Origin: JAQIBY01 sp964527535
GTDB taxonomy: Bacteria; Bacteroidota; Bacteroidia; Bacteroidales; ML635J-15
Direction: 5' to 3'
Assembly: GCA_964527535.1 (NCBI GenBank)
Contig: CAZGPW010000058.1
Location: 1-49,460, forward strand
Length of the DNA: 49,460 nucleotides
Under the pieces are notes generated by a model. The model searched no databases and was not told where the DNA came from. It saw only the letters and a list, made by a program, of their open reading frames with translations. Below, one piece after another: positions 16,903 through 25,946 of this stretch. How positions within the stretch are numbered: the stretch's first letter is position 1; each line of letters begins with the position of its first letter. A program made the position numbers and the translations under genes.

Positions 16903-18579
16903 ATGAAAAAGATTTTCACATTAATATTGTTTTTATTATGTATAAGCGGTATGGCCGTGGCTTCAAATTCGGCTACTAACCTGGATGAGGGTTTCCGGTT
17001 GGGATCAGCCATTATTTTAATTATTATTTTAGTGGTTTTTGTGTTAGTTGGTATTTTTTTCAGAGCCAAAGACACCACAGATTTTTATGCAGCAGGACGA
17101 AGTATTTCACCTGTAGGGTCCGGTATGGCTATTGCCTCAAACTGGATGAGTGCTGCCTCATTTCTTGGGATGGCTGCACTGATGTACGGGGGAGGATATC
17201 ATGGTTTGTCTTATGTTGTAGGATGGACTGGCGGTTATGTGTTGCTGTTGATTCTAATGGCCGGCCAGATACGAAAATACGGAAAATTCACAGCCCCTGA
17301 TTTTATTGGAGACCGTTACTATTCCAGAGGACTACGGGCAGCAGGAGCCATCGTTGCCATTTTAATATCAATAGCCTATTGTGTCGGTCAGTTTGGTGGC
17401 ATAGGCCTGATGTTTCAATGGATACTGGGTATAAATTACGGCTTGTCTGTAGTTATTGGCGGATCTGTTGTGCTTGCTTATACATTGATATCCGGAATGC
17501 TTGGTGTTACCAAAAACATGCAGATACAATACGTTATTATCATTGTTTCTTTTTTGATACCATTATTTATCCTGAATTTTAAATTTGATTATTTCTGGTT
17601 GTTACCACAAATAGGATATGGTTCAGCCGTATCGGATGTCGTATCCGGTATTCCGCTTTCCGAATCTTCAGCACTGGTTAACAAGTTCGGGCATGAATTT
17701 GCATCTGTCGCTAAACCCGAATATGCTATGCCATGGGATACTGCTACGGGCGGAACGTTTTTCCAGTGGATAGCCATTGCGTTTTCACTCATGATCGGAA
17801 CGGCCGGATTACCTCATGTGTTACAACGTTTTTATGTCGTTCCTAAGGTAAATGATGCACGCTGGTCAGTAGTTTGGGGCTTATTTTTTATTTGCATCCT
17901 GTATTGGAGTGCCCCTGTTTATTCTGCCATAGGAACCATACTTTCTTCACACCCTGAGATAGGCGCACTCGAAAAAGATGCCATTGTTGTTTATACAGCC
18001 CAGCTTGGAAACATTCATCCGCTGATTGTCGGCTTGCTCGCTGCTGGTGGTGTTTCTGCTGCATTTTCTACAGTATCGGGATTGCTGGTTACCGGGTCAT
18101 CAGCCTTTGCCAATGACTTGTATGTCAGGGTATTTAAACCTGACACTTCGCCAAAATTGCAGCTTAGACTGGCAAGGTGGGGAACGGTTGTGATGGCTGC
18201 AATTGTTGCCCTCATAGCACTCTTAAAACTGGCTTTAATAGGACAACTTGTGGCCGTTGCTTTTTCACTTGCCGGCTGTACAATATTCCCCTTGTTTTTG
18301 CTCGGGATATGGTGGAGCGGGTCCAACAAACAAGGGGCCATTGCAGGATTGATCGCAGGATGTACAATATCTCTCATCGCCATAGTTTATTTTATTGGCA
18401 CAAAATACGGATGGACATTGCCATGGCAGGATTTTATAAACTACTACCTGGGAGCATGGTACTTTGCAATTTTTGGGGCTCCCATTGCTATCATCACGCA
18501 CATCATAGTAGCAAAACTCACACCCGAAACACCAAAACACATCAGAAAATTTTTAGTTGAAAACGTGCATTCTTCATGA
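16903..18579 (+). CDS. Sodium:solute symporter, VC_2705/acetate-permease type (large subunit)
   Basis: 558-residue SSS-family transporter that couples substrate entry to the Na+ gradient. It has about 13 membrane segments after an N-terminal signal-like segment. Family features are FYAAGRSISPVGSGMAIASN and WMSAASFLG near the start, GGxGLMFQW, and GLLAAGGVSAAFSTVSGLLV. The gene pairs with the small subunit at 16109, the VC_2705 arrangement. ActP-like members carry short carboxylates such as acetate, but the substrate here is not determinable. Its stop overlaps the next start (ATGA, 18576-18579). Confidence 0.9.
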   Translation: MKKIFTLILFLLCISGMAVASNSATNLDEGFRLGSAIILIIILVVFVLVGIFFRAKDTTDFYAAGRSISPVGSGMAIASNWMSAASFLGMAALMYGGGYHGLSYVVGWTGGYVLLLILMAGQIRKYGKFTAPDFIGDRYYSRGLRAAGAIVAILISIAYCVGQFGGIGLMFQWILGINYGLSVVIGGSVVLAYTLISGMLGVTKNMQIQYVIIIVSFLIPLFILNFKFDYFWLLPQIGYGSAVSDVVSGIPLSESSALVNKFGHEFASVAKPEYAMPWDTATGGTFFQWIAIAFSLMIGTAGLPHVLQRFYVVPKVNDARWSVVWGLFFICILYWSAPVYSAIGTILSSHPEIGALEKDAIVVYTAQLGNIHPLIVGLLAAGGVSAAFSTVSGLLVTGSSAFANDLYVRVFKPDTSPKLQLRLARWGTVVMAAIVALIALLKLALIGQLVAVAFSLAGCTIFPLFLLGIWWSGSNKQGAIAGLIAGCTISLIAIVYFIGTKYGWTLPWQDFINYYLGAWYFAIFGAPIAIITHIIVAKLTPETPKHIRKFLVENVHSS

Positions 18580-19367
18580 AATTGTTAAAAAATAAGAACA
18601 CAAGGGTTGTCATTATTATTATGGTAACCCTTGTGGTTTTAAGCATCATATTTTCAAAATTTTATTACAAAAACGTCAATGATTCTGTTGACCCGCGTAT
18701 CGTGACTGCCCGGAACATGTATGAAAAATACAACGACCTTACACAGGATCATCAATACGAAGACGTCATTTTGTTGATGGACTCCATTCAACAGATTTTT
18801 GACCAACACGATTTTTACAAAAATTCCTTTGAAACAGGTGTACTGGCAAATAACAGGGCTGCCGTTTACCTTAGCGTGGCACTACACAAAGACAGCCTGA
18901 AAGCTTTGTCAAAAGCAGAAAAATTAACAAAACTCTCTGTGGACAGTTTACTTGATTTGGCTACAAGTGAGTTACAATTTACATTAGATGTTTATTATGA
19001 TTGGAAAAACACCTATGCAGAAATGAACAGAAAGGAATGGAAGAATAAAATCAAAAATAATTTTTATAAAGGATTGGAAGCTTATAACGCCGAAGAGAAA
19101 GAAGCATTCCTTGAAAACAGGTTGGATTTAATGGAAGACACAAAAACTGAAATTGACCGCCGGCTTTCTGTCAGTCATACAAACATGGGAATGGTTTACA
19201 GGCTCAGGGAAGAATACGACTCTGCCGTGCATCAGTATGCCAAAGCCATGGAATTATGGGACAGAAACCTCACCGCAAAAAATAATTTAAATGTTTTATT
19301 GGATAAGCCAATAGAAAAACGCAATGTCATTCAAAAACTGTTCCCGCCAGACAGTGACAATAATTAA
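18576..19367 (+). CDS. Membrane-anchored TPR-like protein
   Basis: 263 residues. One N-terminal membrane segment (~10-28, VVIIIMVTLVVLSIIF), then a helical soluble domain probably in the periplasm. A TPR-like repeat is visible at ~212-245 (HTNMGMVYRLREEYDSAVHQ then YAKAMELW), and earlier helices (NNRAAVYLSVALHKDSLKAL) may form others. It is translationally coupled to the symporter and 12 nt before a porin-like gene. It could bridge or assemble the uptake system; this is inference from position. Confidence 0.65.
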   Translation: MKLLKNKNTRVVIIIMVTLVVLSIIFSKFYYKNVNDSVDPRIVTARNMYEKYNDLTQDHQYEDVILLMDSIQQIFDQHDFYKNSFETGVLANNRAAVYLSVALHKDSLKALSKAEKLTKLSVDSLLDLATSELQFTLDVYYDWKNTYAEMNRKEWKNKIKNNFYKGLEAYNAEEKEAFLENRLDLMEDTKTEIDRRLSVSHTNMGMVYRLREEYDSAVHQYAKAMELWDRNLTAKNNLNVLLDKPIEKRNVIQKLFPPDSDNN

Positions 19368-19379
19368 AAACTTAACACT

Positions 19380-20693
19380 ATGACACATTTGAAATTCAGT
19401 ATTATTATCGTATTTGCAACCGGTTTGATGTTTACAGGCATTCAGATAACATCAGCCCAGGAAGCAGAAGAACAGGAAACCAATTACGGCATTTCATGGT
19501 CGGGATTTGTGAAAAATGATTTCTTTTACGATTCACGGCAAACCATTTCAGTACGTGAACGGCATTTTCTGCTGTATCCCTCCCCTGTAGATGAAGATCC
19601 AGATGGAAAAGACATCAATGACAGGGGAAGCATGAATTTTTTGTCAATACAAACAAGGCTTGCCGGTAATATTACAGGGCCTGATGCTTTTGGCGCCAAG
19701 ACTTCAGGTAAAATTGAAGGGGCATTTTTTGGGCATTCTGACCCCGATATCAATGGATTCAGGCTACGCCACGCTTTTGTTAAACTTGACTGGGGAAAAA
19801 CACAGTTGCTTACTGGCCAATATTGGCATATGATGTTTGTAACCGATTGCTTTCCGGGAACCATTTCGTTTAATACAGGGGTGCCTTTTCAGTACTTTTC
19901 AAGAAATCCACAGATAAGGCTTAGTCAACAATTAACAGATAACGTAAAATTTTCACTGGCCGCAGCCATGCAACGTGATTTTGCAAGCCCGGGCGGATTC
20001 TCTGCCTTGAGTAACAGCATGATGCCCGACATACAGGCTCAATTGCAAATAAATGCCGGAGAATCACTATTGGCAGGGGTTACCGGAGGGTACAAACAAA
20101 TGCTTCCACGCCTGGAAACCATGACAGGGTATAAAACCGACCAAAAGGTGGGTGGGTTTACAGCAAATTCATACCTGAAAATCACAACCTCACCTGTTAC
20201 GTTTAAGCTGCAGGGGATATTTGCACAAAATGCCTATGACGGCCTGATGATAGGCGGCTATGCCATTAAAGAAATCACAGATGTTGACAACGATTACAGA
20301 AATTATACCCCCGTTAATACCATGAGCGTGTGGACAGATATTCATACCAACGGTAAATCATTCAGCACCGGGCTTTTTGCCGGATATTCGAAAAACATGG
20401 GCACTGCAGAAAAAATGAGTACCGACGTCATTGACACAGAAAATGATTTCATATCCGGGTTTTATGGAATTTACCAGCGCGGGCACAACATTGATTATCT
20501 GATGCGCATATCGCCACGGCTGGTATTCAACAGCGGAAAATTCAGGGTGGCCGGCGAACTTGAATATACAGTGGCATCTTATGCTAAGTATGATGACAAC
20601 GGGATGATGTGTATTGATAACAATGGTGTGATTACAGAATCAGAGACAGTATCAAACCTGAGGTTGCTGGTGGGAGTATATTATTTCTTTTAA
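19380..20693 (+). CDS. Porin-like outer-membrane beta-barrel protein
   Basis: 437 residues with a signal peptide (~1-26, ITSAQ). It starts with YGISWSGFVKNDFFYDSRQT, the G-x-VK-x-D-x-x-YD entry typical of DcaP-like trimeric porins, and continues with amphipathic strands (LRHAFVKLDWGKTQLLTGQY) to a terminal LLVGVYYFF with C-terminal aromatics. It would admit small solutes across the outer membrane. As the last gene of the symporter operon it probably passes the symporter's substrate. It ends convergent with the M64 peptidase, 74 nt away, with no clear terminator between. Confidence 0.75.
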   Translation: MTHLKFSIIIVFATGLMFTGIQITSAQEAEEQETNYGISWSGFVKNDFFYDSRQTISVRERHFLLYPSPVDEDPDGKDINDRGSMNFLSIQTRLAGNITGPDAFGAKTSGKIEGAFFGHSDPDINGFRLRHAFVKLDWGKTQLLTGQYWHMMFVTDCFPGTISFNTGVPFQYFSRNPQIRLSQQLTDNVKFSLAAAMQRDFASPGGFSALSNSMMPDIQAQLQINAGESLLAGVTGGYKQMLPRLETMTGYKTDQKVGGFTANSYLKITTSPVTFKLQGIFAQNAYDGLMIGGYAIKEITDVDNDYRNYTPVNTMSVWTDIHTNGKSFSTGLFAGYSKNMGTAEKMSTDVIDTENDFISGFYGIYQRGHNIDYLMRISPRLVFNSGKFRVAGELEYTVASYAKYDDNGMMCIDNNGVITESETVSNLRLLVGVYYFF

Positions 20694-20767
20694 GGGGCCT
20701 TCTATTATATGTCCCCCCTGCCCTAGCAAACCTGTATAATGATAGCAGCACAAACCGTTCATAGCAC

Positions 20768-22054
20768 TTATTCCGGGCAATTACTGTAATACCGGAGGAT
20801 TTGCAAAAGAATCTGTTGACACACGGGGCAAAAATCCGCATTAATGGATTTCATCAGGCAGGTGCGGTAAGGACGGTACATACCTTCAGAAAGATAACGC
20901 CCCCCTTCAAAAACGCCCACTGTACTGCTGTATTGTTTATCATCGGGGGTCGGTACAGGTATCGTGTCATGCAACATGTCTTTCCATTTGGATTCAAAAT
21001 CCACAAGGCTGGTTACGTTGGGTTCAATAGGTTCGCATTGCAAATCAGGATGTTGCACATAGGCTGTTGGTGATGTGTAATATTCATCAGCCAAGCCTCC
21101 AAAAGCGTGTCCAAATTCATGCATAAATACCCTTAAAGAAAGTATATTTCCGGCACTCACCACCGAAAAATGATTAAACACCCCACCTCCACCGTATTTT
21201 TCTGAATTGACAAGCACAACCACCTGGTCATGAGGCACCGCGGCTGTTATATCTGCAAGTTTATGATGTGCCATTGTGGTAAGATATCGCTCACTTCCAA
21301 AGGTATAGAAACGTGCATCCAGCGCTGTATTTTTCCAGATTTTCTCACCAGGTAAATCACAGCCGCTTTCATGGGAAACTGCTTTTACAATCCGGAAAGC
21401 AATGGCTTCTTTACACGTATTAAAAGGCGGTGTTTCTAAAAAATACGTAGCAAACTTATTTGCATCCTTTTCAAAATCACCCATTTCTTTTTCTGTATAG
21501 CCTTCTGCTACAATTGCAATATCAAGCTGTTCGGCAGGATTGTTTTTCCCGCGAATTAACTCAAATTCGTATGTGTTAGGATAATCAGTATGATAGTGGG
21601 CTGCATCCGGATCAAAATTCATTTCCCAGCACTTCAGTAAATCCAGGGATGTATCCCTGCGGTATATTGTAATCCGCACTTCCCCTTTGGGAAAAGGTAA
21701 ATAACGGCTCTCCTTAAAAACCCGGGTTCCTTCTTTCACCAGATCAGTATCCTGCCACTCTTCGAACAAGGTGTTAAAAGCCTTTGCATAAATAATTTTC
21801 CCATCCGGAGTTTTCATTTTTATCAGGTACCTGCCGTGTAAAAAAGGAGAAACCGTTTGATGAGGCCCTGCATACACAGGTTCTTGTGTCATGTTTTTGA
21901 GGCTAAAAAACTCTTCTGTGGCGGTACCACCATGATACATGTCCAACCTCAAGGCTTTTACTGTAAAATGTGCATTGTATTCAATGTGTTGCGCTGAGAG
22001 ACCATTACACAGACATAACATGAGTCCAAAAAAAATACCTGTTTTTGTTTTCAT
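20768..22054 (-). CDS. Secreted M64-family zinc metallopeptidase (IgA peptidase family)
   Basis: 428 residues with a signal peptide (1-21, NGLSAQ). An N-terminal beta domain (~25-150, M64_N-like) precedes the catalytic domain, which starts at LDIAIVAEGYTEKEM. The zinc site is FMHEFGHAFGGLADEYY: H312, E313 and H316 form HExxH, and D323/E324 give the DEY seen in M64, where aspartate is thought to be the third ligand. It has no T9SS sorting domain and ends soon after a cysteine-containing tail (NADFCPVCQQ). Family members such as Clostridium ramosum IgA peptidase cleave immunoglobulin; the natural substrate in this organism is unknown. Confidence 0.92.
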   Translation of the reverse strand: MKTKTGIFFGLMLCLCNGLSAQHIEYNAHFTVKALRLDMYHGGTATEEFFSLKNMTQEPVYAGPHQTVSPFLHGRYLIKMKTPDGKIIYAKAFNTLFEEWQDTDLVKEGTRVFKESRYLPFPKGEVRITIYRRDTSLDLLKCWEMNFDPDAAHYHTDYPNTYEFELIRGKNNPAEQLDIAIVAEGYTEKEMGDFEKDANKFATYFLETPPFNTCKEAIAFRIVKAVSHESGCDLPGEKIWKNTALDARFYTFGSERYLTTMAHHKLADITAAVPHDQVVVLVNSEKYGGGGVFNHFSVVSAGNILSLRVFMHEFGHAFGGLADEYYTSPTAYVQHPDLQCEPIEPNVTSLVDFESKWKDMLHDTIPVPTPDDKQYSSTVGVFEGGRYLSEGMYRPYRTCLMKSINADFCPVCQQILLQILRYYSNCPE

Positions 22055-22074
22055 TATCCGATTCTATATCTTTA
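22044..22074 (+). promoter_or_regulatory. Promoter of the mechanosensitive channel gene (TTTG-N19-TATCTTTA)
   Basis: TTTG (22044-22047) and TATCTTTA (22067-22074; one mismatch to TAnnTTTG) are separated by 19 nt, with the -33 element inside the 5' end of the divergent peptidase gene. The leader would be about 25 nt to the ATG at 22104. Confidence 0.5.
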
Positions 22075-22103
22075 CAACAGTAAATTTACAAATATTATAT
22101 CGT

Positions 22104-23324
22104 ATGCCAAAAGAAAACCTAGGAATCGCCATTGAAAAAATGCTAATGAATTGGGGCATTGGTTTTGAAACCGCTGAAATCATTTCGGTATTTATCATTC
22201 TCATAATCATCACACTGATTGCCTGGTTGCTTGATTCATTGACACGACACGTACTGCTAGGCGCATTGAGAAAAGTCATACGCAAATCAAAAACAAAATG
22301 GGATGATGTATTACTGGAAAAAAAGTTGTTTAAAAGGATTGCACATTTTGCCCCCGCCATATTGGTTTATTACACCATTGATTATGCCTTTCCGGATGTA
22401 GAAGTACTCACAGGCATCATTGAAAAAGGCGCTCAGATATACATGATTGTCATCAGCATTATGGTGATCAATGCTTTTCTTAACGGGTTGAATGAGATAT
22501 ATGATATGACCACAGGGAAAGAGCGTGGCACCAGCATAAAAAGTTATATACAAGTAGTCAAAATTATTGCTTATGCCATCTTTATCGTTGCCATATTATC
22601 AATATTGCTGGACATAAAAGTAGGTGCAATATTTGCCAGCATCGGTGCCATCACAGCTGTTTTGATGTTGATTTTCAGAGACAGTATTCTGGGGCTTGTA
22701 GCCGGGATACAGCTTTCAGCCAATGATATGGTGCGTATAGGCGACTGGATATCCATGCCGACACACAATGCTGACGGGCCGATAATTGAAATCACGCTCA
22801 ATACGGTAAAAGTACAAAACTGGGATAAAACCATTGCCAATATACCCACCTATGCTTTGGTATCACAAGCGTTTAACAACTGGCGCGGCATGGAAGAATC
22901 CGGCGGAAGGCGCATATCACGGTCACTCAACCTTGACATAAATTCCATTCATTATTGCAGTGATGAAGAACTGTCACAGATGGAAAAATTTCCGGGTGTT
23001 AGCGATATCATTGCATTGCTGAAGAAAAACAATGAACCACTTACAAACTCAGCCATATACCGCAGGCACATGCTTGAATATATGATAGCTAATAAAGACA
23101 TTTACGATTCCATGATATGCATGGTCAGGTATCTTGAGCCTACAAGCAAAGGAGTACCGGTACAGCTTTATACCTTTAGCAAAATTCAATCGTGGGTTGA
23201 TTATGAGCAGGTACAGGCACGCCTTTTCGACCATGCCATGTCAGTAGTGCATAAATTCAACCTGCGGGTTTATCAGGAACCTTCGGGCATGGATATCAGG
23301 GCATTAAAAGGATTGGGTTATTGA
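22104..23324 (+). CDS. MscS-family mechanosensitive channel, YbdG-like
   Basis: Inner-membrane channel that opens under membrane tension to release solutes on osmotic downshock. Starting at the ATG at 22104 gives 406 residues, close to E. coli YbdG (415). The same frame is open upstream to 21939, but that part lies inside the divergent peptidase gene. There are about five membrane segments; the pore-lining region is GAIFASIGAITAVLMLIFRD. The beta domain follows (MVRIGDWISMPTHNADGPII). The C-terminal region has the YbdG-type MVRYLEPTSKGVPVQLYTF and SVVHKFNLRVYQEPSG. Confidence 0.88.
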   Translation: MPKENLGIAIEKMLMNWGIGFETAEIISVFIILIIITLIAWLLDSLTRHVLLGALRKVIRKSKTKWDDVLLEKKLFKRIAHFAPAILVYYTIDYAFPDVEVLTGIIEKGAQIYMIVISIMVINAFLNGLNEIYDMTTGKERGTSIKSYIQVVKIIAYAIFIVAILSILLDIKVGAIFASIGAITAVLMLIFRDSILGLVAGIQLSANDMVRIGDWISMPTHNADGPIIEITLNTVKVQNWDKTIANIPTYALVSQAFNNWRGMEESGGRRISRSLNLDINSIHYCSDEELSQMEKFPGVSDIIALLKKNNEPLTNSAIYRRHMLEYMIANKDIYDSMICMVRYLEPTSKGVPVQLYTFSKIQSWVDYEQVQARLFDHAMSVVHKFNLRVYQEPSGMDIRALKGLGY

Positions 23325-23423
23325 TGTGTATGGATATTTAGCATATTTCCTAATCAAACACCACTTACTGATCTGTTACTCTCTGCGCGAGGGGGGAGGC
23401 TGGCAGCCCGTGTGCTGAGATGC

Positions 23424-23608
23424 GTTGGTGTTGTGTGTTTTTCAGGAGCGACAGGAGAAGCTCCCTGAAAACACCAACAACACCACCAGAGCAGCATACG
23501 GCTATAAGCCGTACACCGGCCCTTATTTGTTTTTTAAGGCTATGATACCTTTACTAAAGTTTGGAACTTTAGTAAAGGTCGGGAGCAGGAATAAAAAACA
23601 AATAAGGG
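23424..23608. repeat. Structured non-coding element of nested palindromes
   Basis: Four inverted repeats are packed together. (1) GGAGC (23445-23449)/GCTCC (23460-23464) sits inside longer imperfect arms 23424-23449 and 23460-23484. (2) TACGGCT/AGCCGTA with a 3-nt loop, 23497-23513. (3) A perfect 17-bp pair, 23520-23536 and 23592-23608 (CCCTTATTTG... against ...CAAATAAGGG). (4) Inside (3), ACCTTTACTAAAGTT (23547-23561) and its exact complement (23565-23579) with a 3-nt TGG loop. A 91-codon frame crosses it, but the symmetry argues against coding. It could be a mobile palindromic repeat (REP/RAYT- or MITE-like), a structured RNA or an elaborate terminator. The rest of 23325-23423 shows nothing clear. 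Confidence 0.7.
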
Positions 23609-23626
23609 TCGCGCCCAAAAAGACCT

Positions 23627-23884
23627 CTATTTATCAGGATTTTCTGTGGTGGAACTTTGATTCTGATGCATCCTTGTTTTGGTATATCTATCGTCTTTGA
23701 TCAGTACAGAGAAAATAAACAGCACGATGACGGAGGATACAAATATTACAAAAAGTGATGTCAGCGAGCGTTTTAGAATGCTTTCAAGGTTAATTACATC
23801 CCAGATGCCGAGGATGGCTAATATGGTCATGATGATAATAATAAAAACCAGGATGTAAGCCGTTACTTTTTTCAGGTTGTTCAT
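23627..23884 (-). CDS. Small two-segment membrane protein at the end of the ABC importer operon
   Basis: 85 residues from the ATG at 23884 (MNNLKKVTAYILVF). It has two hydrophobic segments, ~7-29 and ~41-65, and a short charged tail. I do not recognise a family. The ATG overlaps the stop of the ABC ATPase (ATGA, 23881-23884), so it is translated with the importer. A longer in-frame start at 23965 would overlap the ATPase gene by 85 bases and is less likely. It may be an accessory subunit, but no motif shows this. Confidence 0.6.
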   Translation of the reverse strand: MNNLKKVTAYILVFIIIIMTILAILGIWDVINLESILKRSLTSLFVIFVSSVIVLFIFSVLIKDDRYTKTRMHQNQSSTTENPDK

Positions 23885-24915
23885 AATCGTTGATTTTTTA
23901 GTGTTATAATCAATTCTTTTACAGATTTGCAGGAGCATTGACTGCCATGTATCAAACACTCCCAAACCACATTTTTATCGCATGTTTTAATAAGAACGTT
24001 TATGTCGCCCGATTTGTTACAATCGACAGAAAATCCGTAACGCTCAAGTGCATGGGCTGTCCATGTGTAGTAAGGCTGTGCCTGTAATGTCTCATTGTTT
24101 TCATCTTCTGACTGCAAACACACCGAAGCCGCATTGTTAACGGGGGTTGTAAATTTTCCGCTTTGCTTATCAAAGCGCATGTTATCCGATGATACCAATT
24201 TATCAAACTCCCCATTTAATATCATATCCTCGGGCAGCCCACTGATGATGCTTTTGTTATCAATCATCCAAAGGATATCGGTGTTGTTGAGCATGATCTC
24301 AAGATCGTGGGTAGAAAAAATGATGCATTTGCCAAAAACGGCGGCCTGCCTGCTTAATAGTTTCATCAGATCGTATCTGTTCTTGATATCCAGATGTGCA
24401 GCAGGCTCATCAAGCATCACCATAGGGGTATCCTGTGCAAGTGCACGGGCTATCATTACACGTTGTCGCTCACCGTCACTGATTTCACCGATACGTTTAT
24501 CAGCCAGGTGTTCAATTTGCATCTGATACATGGCTTTTTGCTGCTTCATTTTATCATCTCTGGTTATCCGTGTAAGTAAACCACTGTAAGGATATCGTCC
24601 GTATGACACTAATTCATGAACATACAGATTTGAAGGCAACCCGGCATTTGCTGCCACAAAACTGACAATTTGTGCTTTTTTTCTTGCAGATATTTTGGAA
24701 GGATATTGCCCCATGATATTTAATTCTCCGCTTATTGCAGGGAGCAATCCCATAAGTGTTTTCAGCAGTGTGCTTTTTCCGGTTCCGTTAGGGCCTGTTA
24801 AAGCAATAAGTTGTGATGATCCGGCTTCCAGATTAAGTTTTTCCAGCAATGTAGTTTTACCATATCCGACCGACAGGTTATCCGTACTGAGGTATGTTTC
24901 ATTTGCGTGTATCAT
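23881..24915 (-). CDS. ABC importer ATPase (FecE/BtuD-like) with C-terminal extension
   Basis: 344-residue ATPase that powers uptake of an iron chelate, haem or corrinoid. Walker A GPNGTGKST (41-49), Q-loop region FVAANAG (~86-92), signature ISDGERQ (145-151, replacing LSGGQ) and Walker B MVMLDE (165-170) followed by the PAAHLD D-loop; the switch histidine is in STHDLE. The usual protein ends near 260. Here ~80 further residues follow, including TWTAHALERYGFSVDCN and four cysteines, with no domain I recognise. The gene overlaps the permease gene by 4 nt. Confidence 0.92.
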   Translation of the reverse strand: MIHANETYLSTDNLSVGYGKTTLLEKLNLEAGSSQLIALTGPNGTGKSTLLKTLMGLLPAISGELNIMGQYPSKISARKKAQIVSFVAANAGLPSNLYVHELVSYGRYPYSGLLTRITRDDKMKQQKAMYQMQIEHLADKRIGEISDGERQRVMIARALAQDTPMVMLDEPAAHLDIKNRYDLMKLLSRQAAVFGKCIIFSTHDLEIMLNNTDILWMIDNKSIISGLPEDMILNGEFDKLVSSDNMRFDKQSGKFTTPVNNAASVCLQSEDENNETLQAQPYYTWTAHALERYGFSVDCNKSGDINVLIKTCDKNVVWECLIHGSQCSCKSVKELIITLKNQRL

Positions 24916-25946
24916 TGGAAAAAACTTTTTCGTTTACTCAGTATCAGCCAGAGAATAAAAGGTATCCCAACCAGGGAAGTAATGGAATTGACAGGCAACA
25001 CGGCGTTACCGGGGCCAAAATTGGTAAGCATATCTGAAAACAACATCACCCCTGCCCCGGCAATGATGCTTCCCGGGACCAGCCAGCGGTGGTCGGAACA
25101 ACGAAAAATGCTCCGGACAATATGTGGCACGGCAATACCGATAAACCCGATCGGGCCACAAAAAGCTGTTATACTGCCGGCAAGCAGTGACACACAAACA
25201 AATATGGCAACACGTGTAATCAGAACGGGCGATCCCATGGCACGGGCATTCTCTTCACCAAGCAGCAATATATTGAGGTGTTTTGACATTATCCACGCCA
25301 GCAGCAGGCCTGCGAGTATCAGCGGCACAAGCAGCCGGAGGTCGTTTGGAGAAACACCACGCAGGCTGCCCATTGTCCATAACACATACAATTTCAGCTC
25401 GCTGGCCTGACTAAGGTACTGAAGCAAGCCCACTACAGCAGAAATCACCGCTCCGATAAGCACGCCAAGAATTAGCAGAGTCATGATGTCTTTCTGACGT
25501 AAAGAGATCAGTGATATTAACAGCATGATAAGCCCTGCTCCTGCAGCACCTGCAATCACAATCCACAAGTTGCCAAATTCCGATGTCATAATGGTGGTTC
25601 CGGCAATGCCAGCGCCCAGCACCACCAACGCTACCCCCAAACTGGCACCGGAGCTGATACCCAAAATATAAGGCCCGGCAAGGGGATTCCGAAACAATGT
25701 CTGCATAAGCAAACCACTCACCGACAAAGCAGCACCAGCAAGTATAGCTGTAATTACCCGCGGCAAACGAAAAAGTTTAAAAGCATTGTACCAGCCTGCT
25801 TCCATATCAGCTTTTCCCGATATCCAGGCTAACATCTCCTGAAAACCTATTTCAGTGCTTCCGGTGAGTAAATCAGCAACAAAAAACCCTGCGGTGATTA
25901 TGAAGATCAGCACAAGATACAAATATGGATACCTTCTATATTTCAC
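24912..25946 (-). CDS. FecCD-family ABC importer permease
   Basis: 344 residues, about ten membrane helices, forming the homodimeric inner-membrane channel of a type II importer. Family marks are SGLLMQTLFRNPLAGPYILG, GISSGASLG, and GPIGFIGIAVPHIVR near the ATPase-coupling loop. Translation starts at GTG (25944-25946), overlapping the binding-protein stop (GTGA). Substrates of the family are siderophores, haem and vitamin B12. No cobalamin riboswitch elements were found upstream of the operon. Confidence 0.94.
   Translation of the reverse strand: MKYRRYPYLYLVLIFIITAGFFVADLLTGSTEIGFQEMLAWISGKADMEAGWYNAFKLFRLPRVITAILAGAALSVSGLLMQTLFRNPLAGPYILGISSGASLGVALVVLGAGIAGTTIMTSEFGNLWIVIAGAAGAGLIMLLISLISLRQKDIMTLLILGVLIGAVISAVVGLLQYLSQASELKLYVLWTMGSLRGVSPNDLRLLVPLILAGLLLAWIMSKHLNILLLGEENARAMGSPVLITRVAIFVCVSLLAGSITAFCGPIGFIGIAVPHIVRSIFRCSDHRWLVPGSIIAGAGVMLFSDMLTNFGPGNAVLPVNSITSLVGIPFILWLILSKRKSFFQ

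Noticed and set aside
23425..23700. 91-codon plus-strand frame across the palindromic element
   Set aside because: It is laid over perfect inverted repeats and overlaps the end of the small membrane protein gene on the other strand; the symmetry explains the sequence better than coding.
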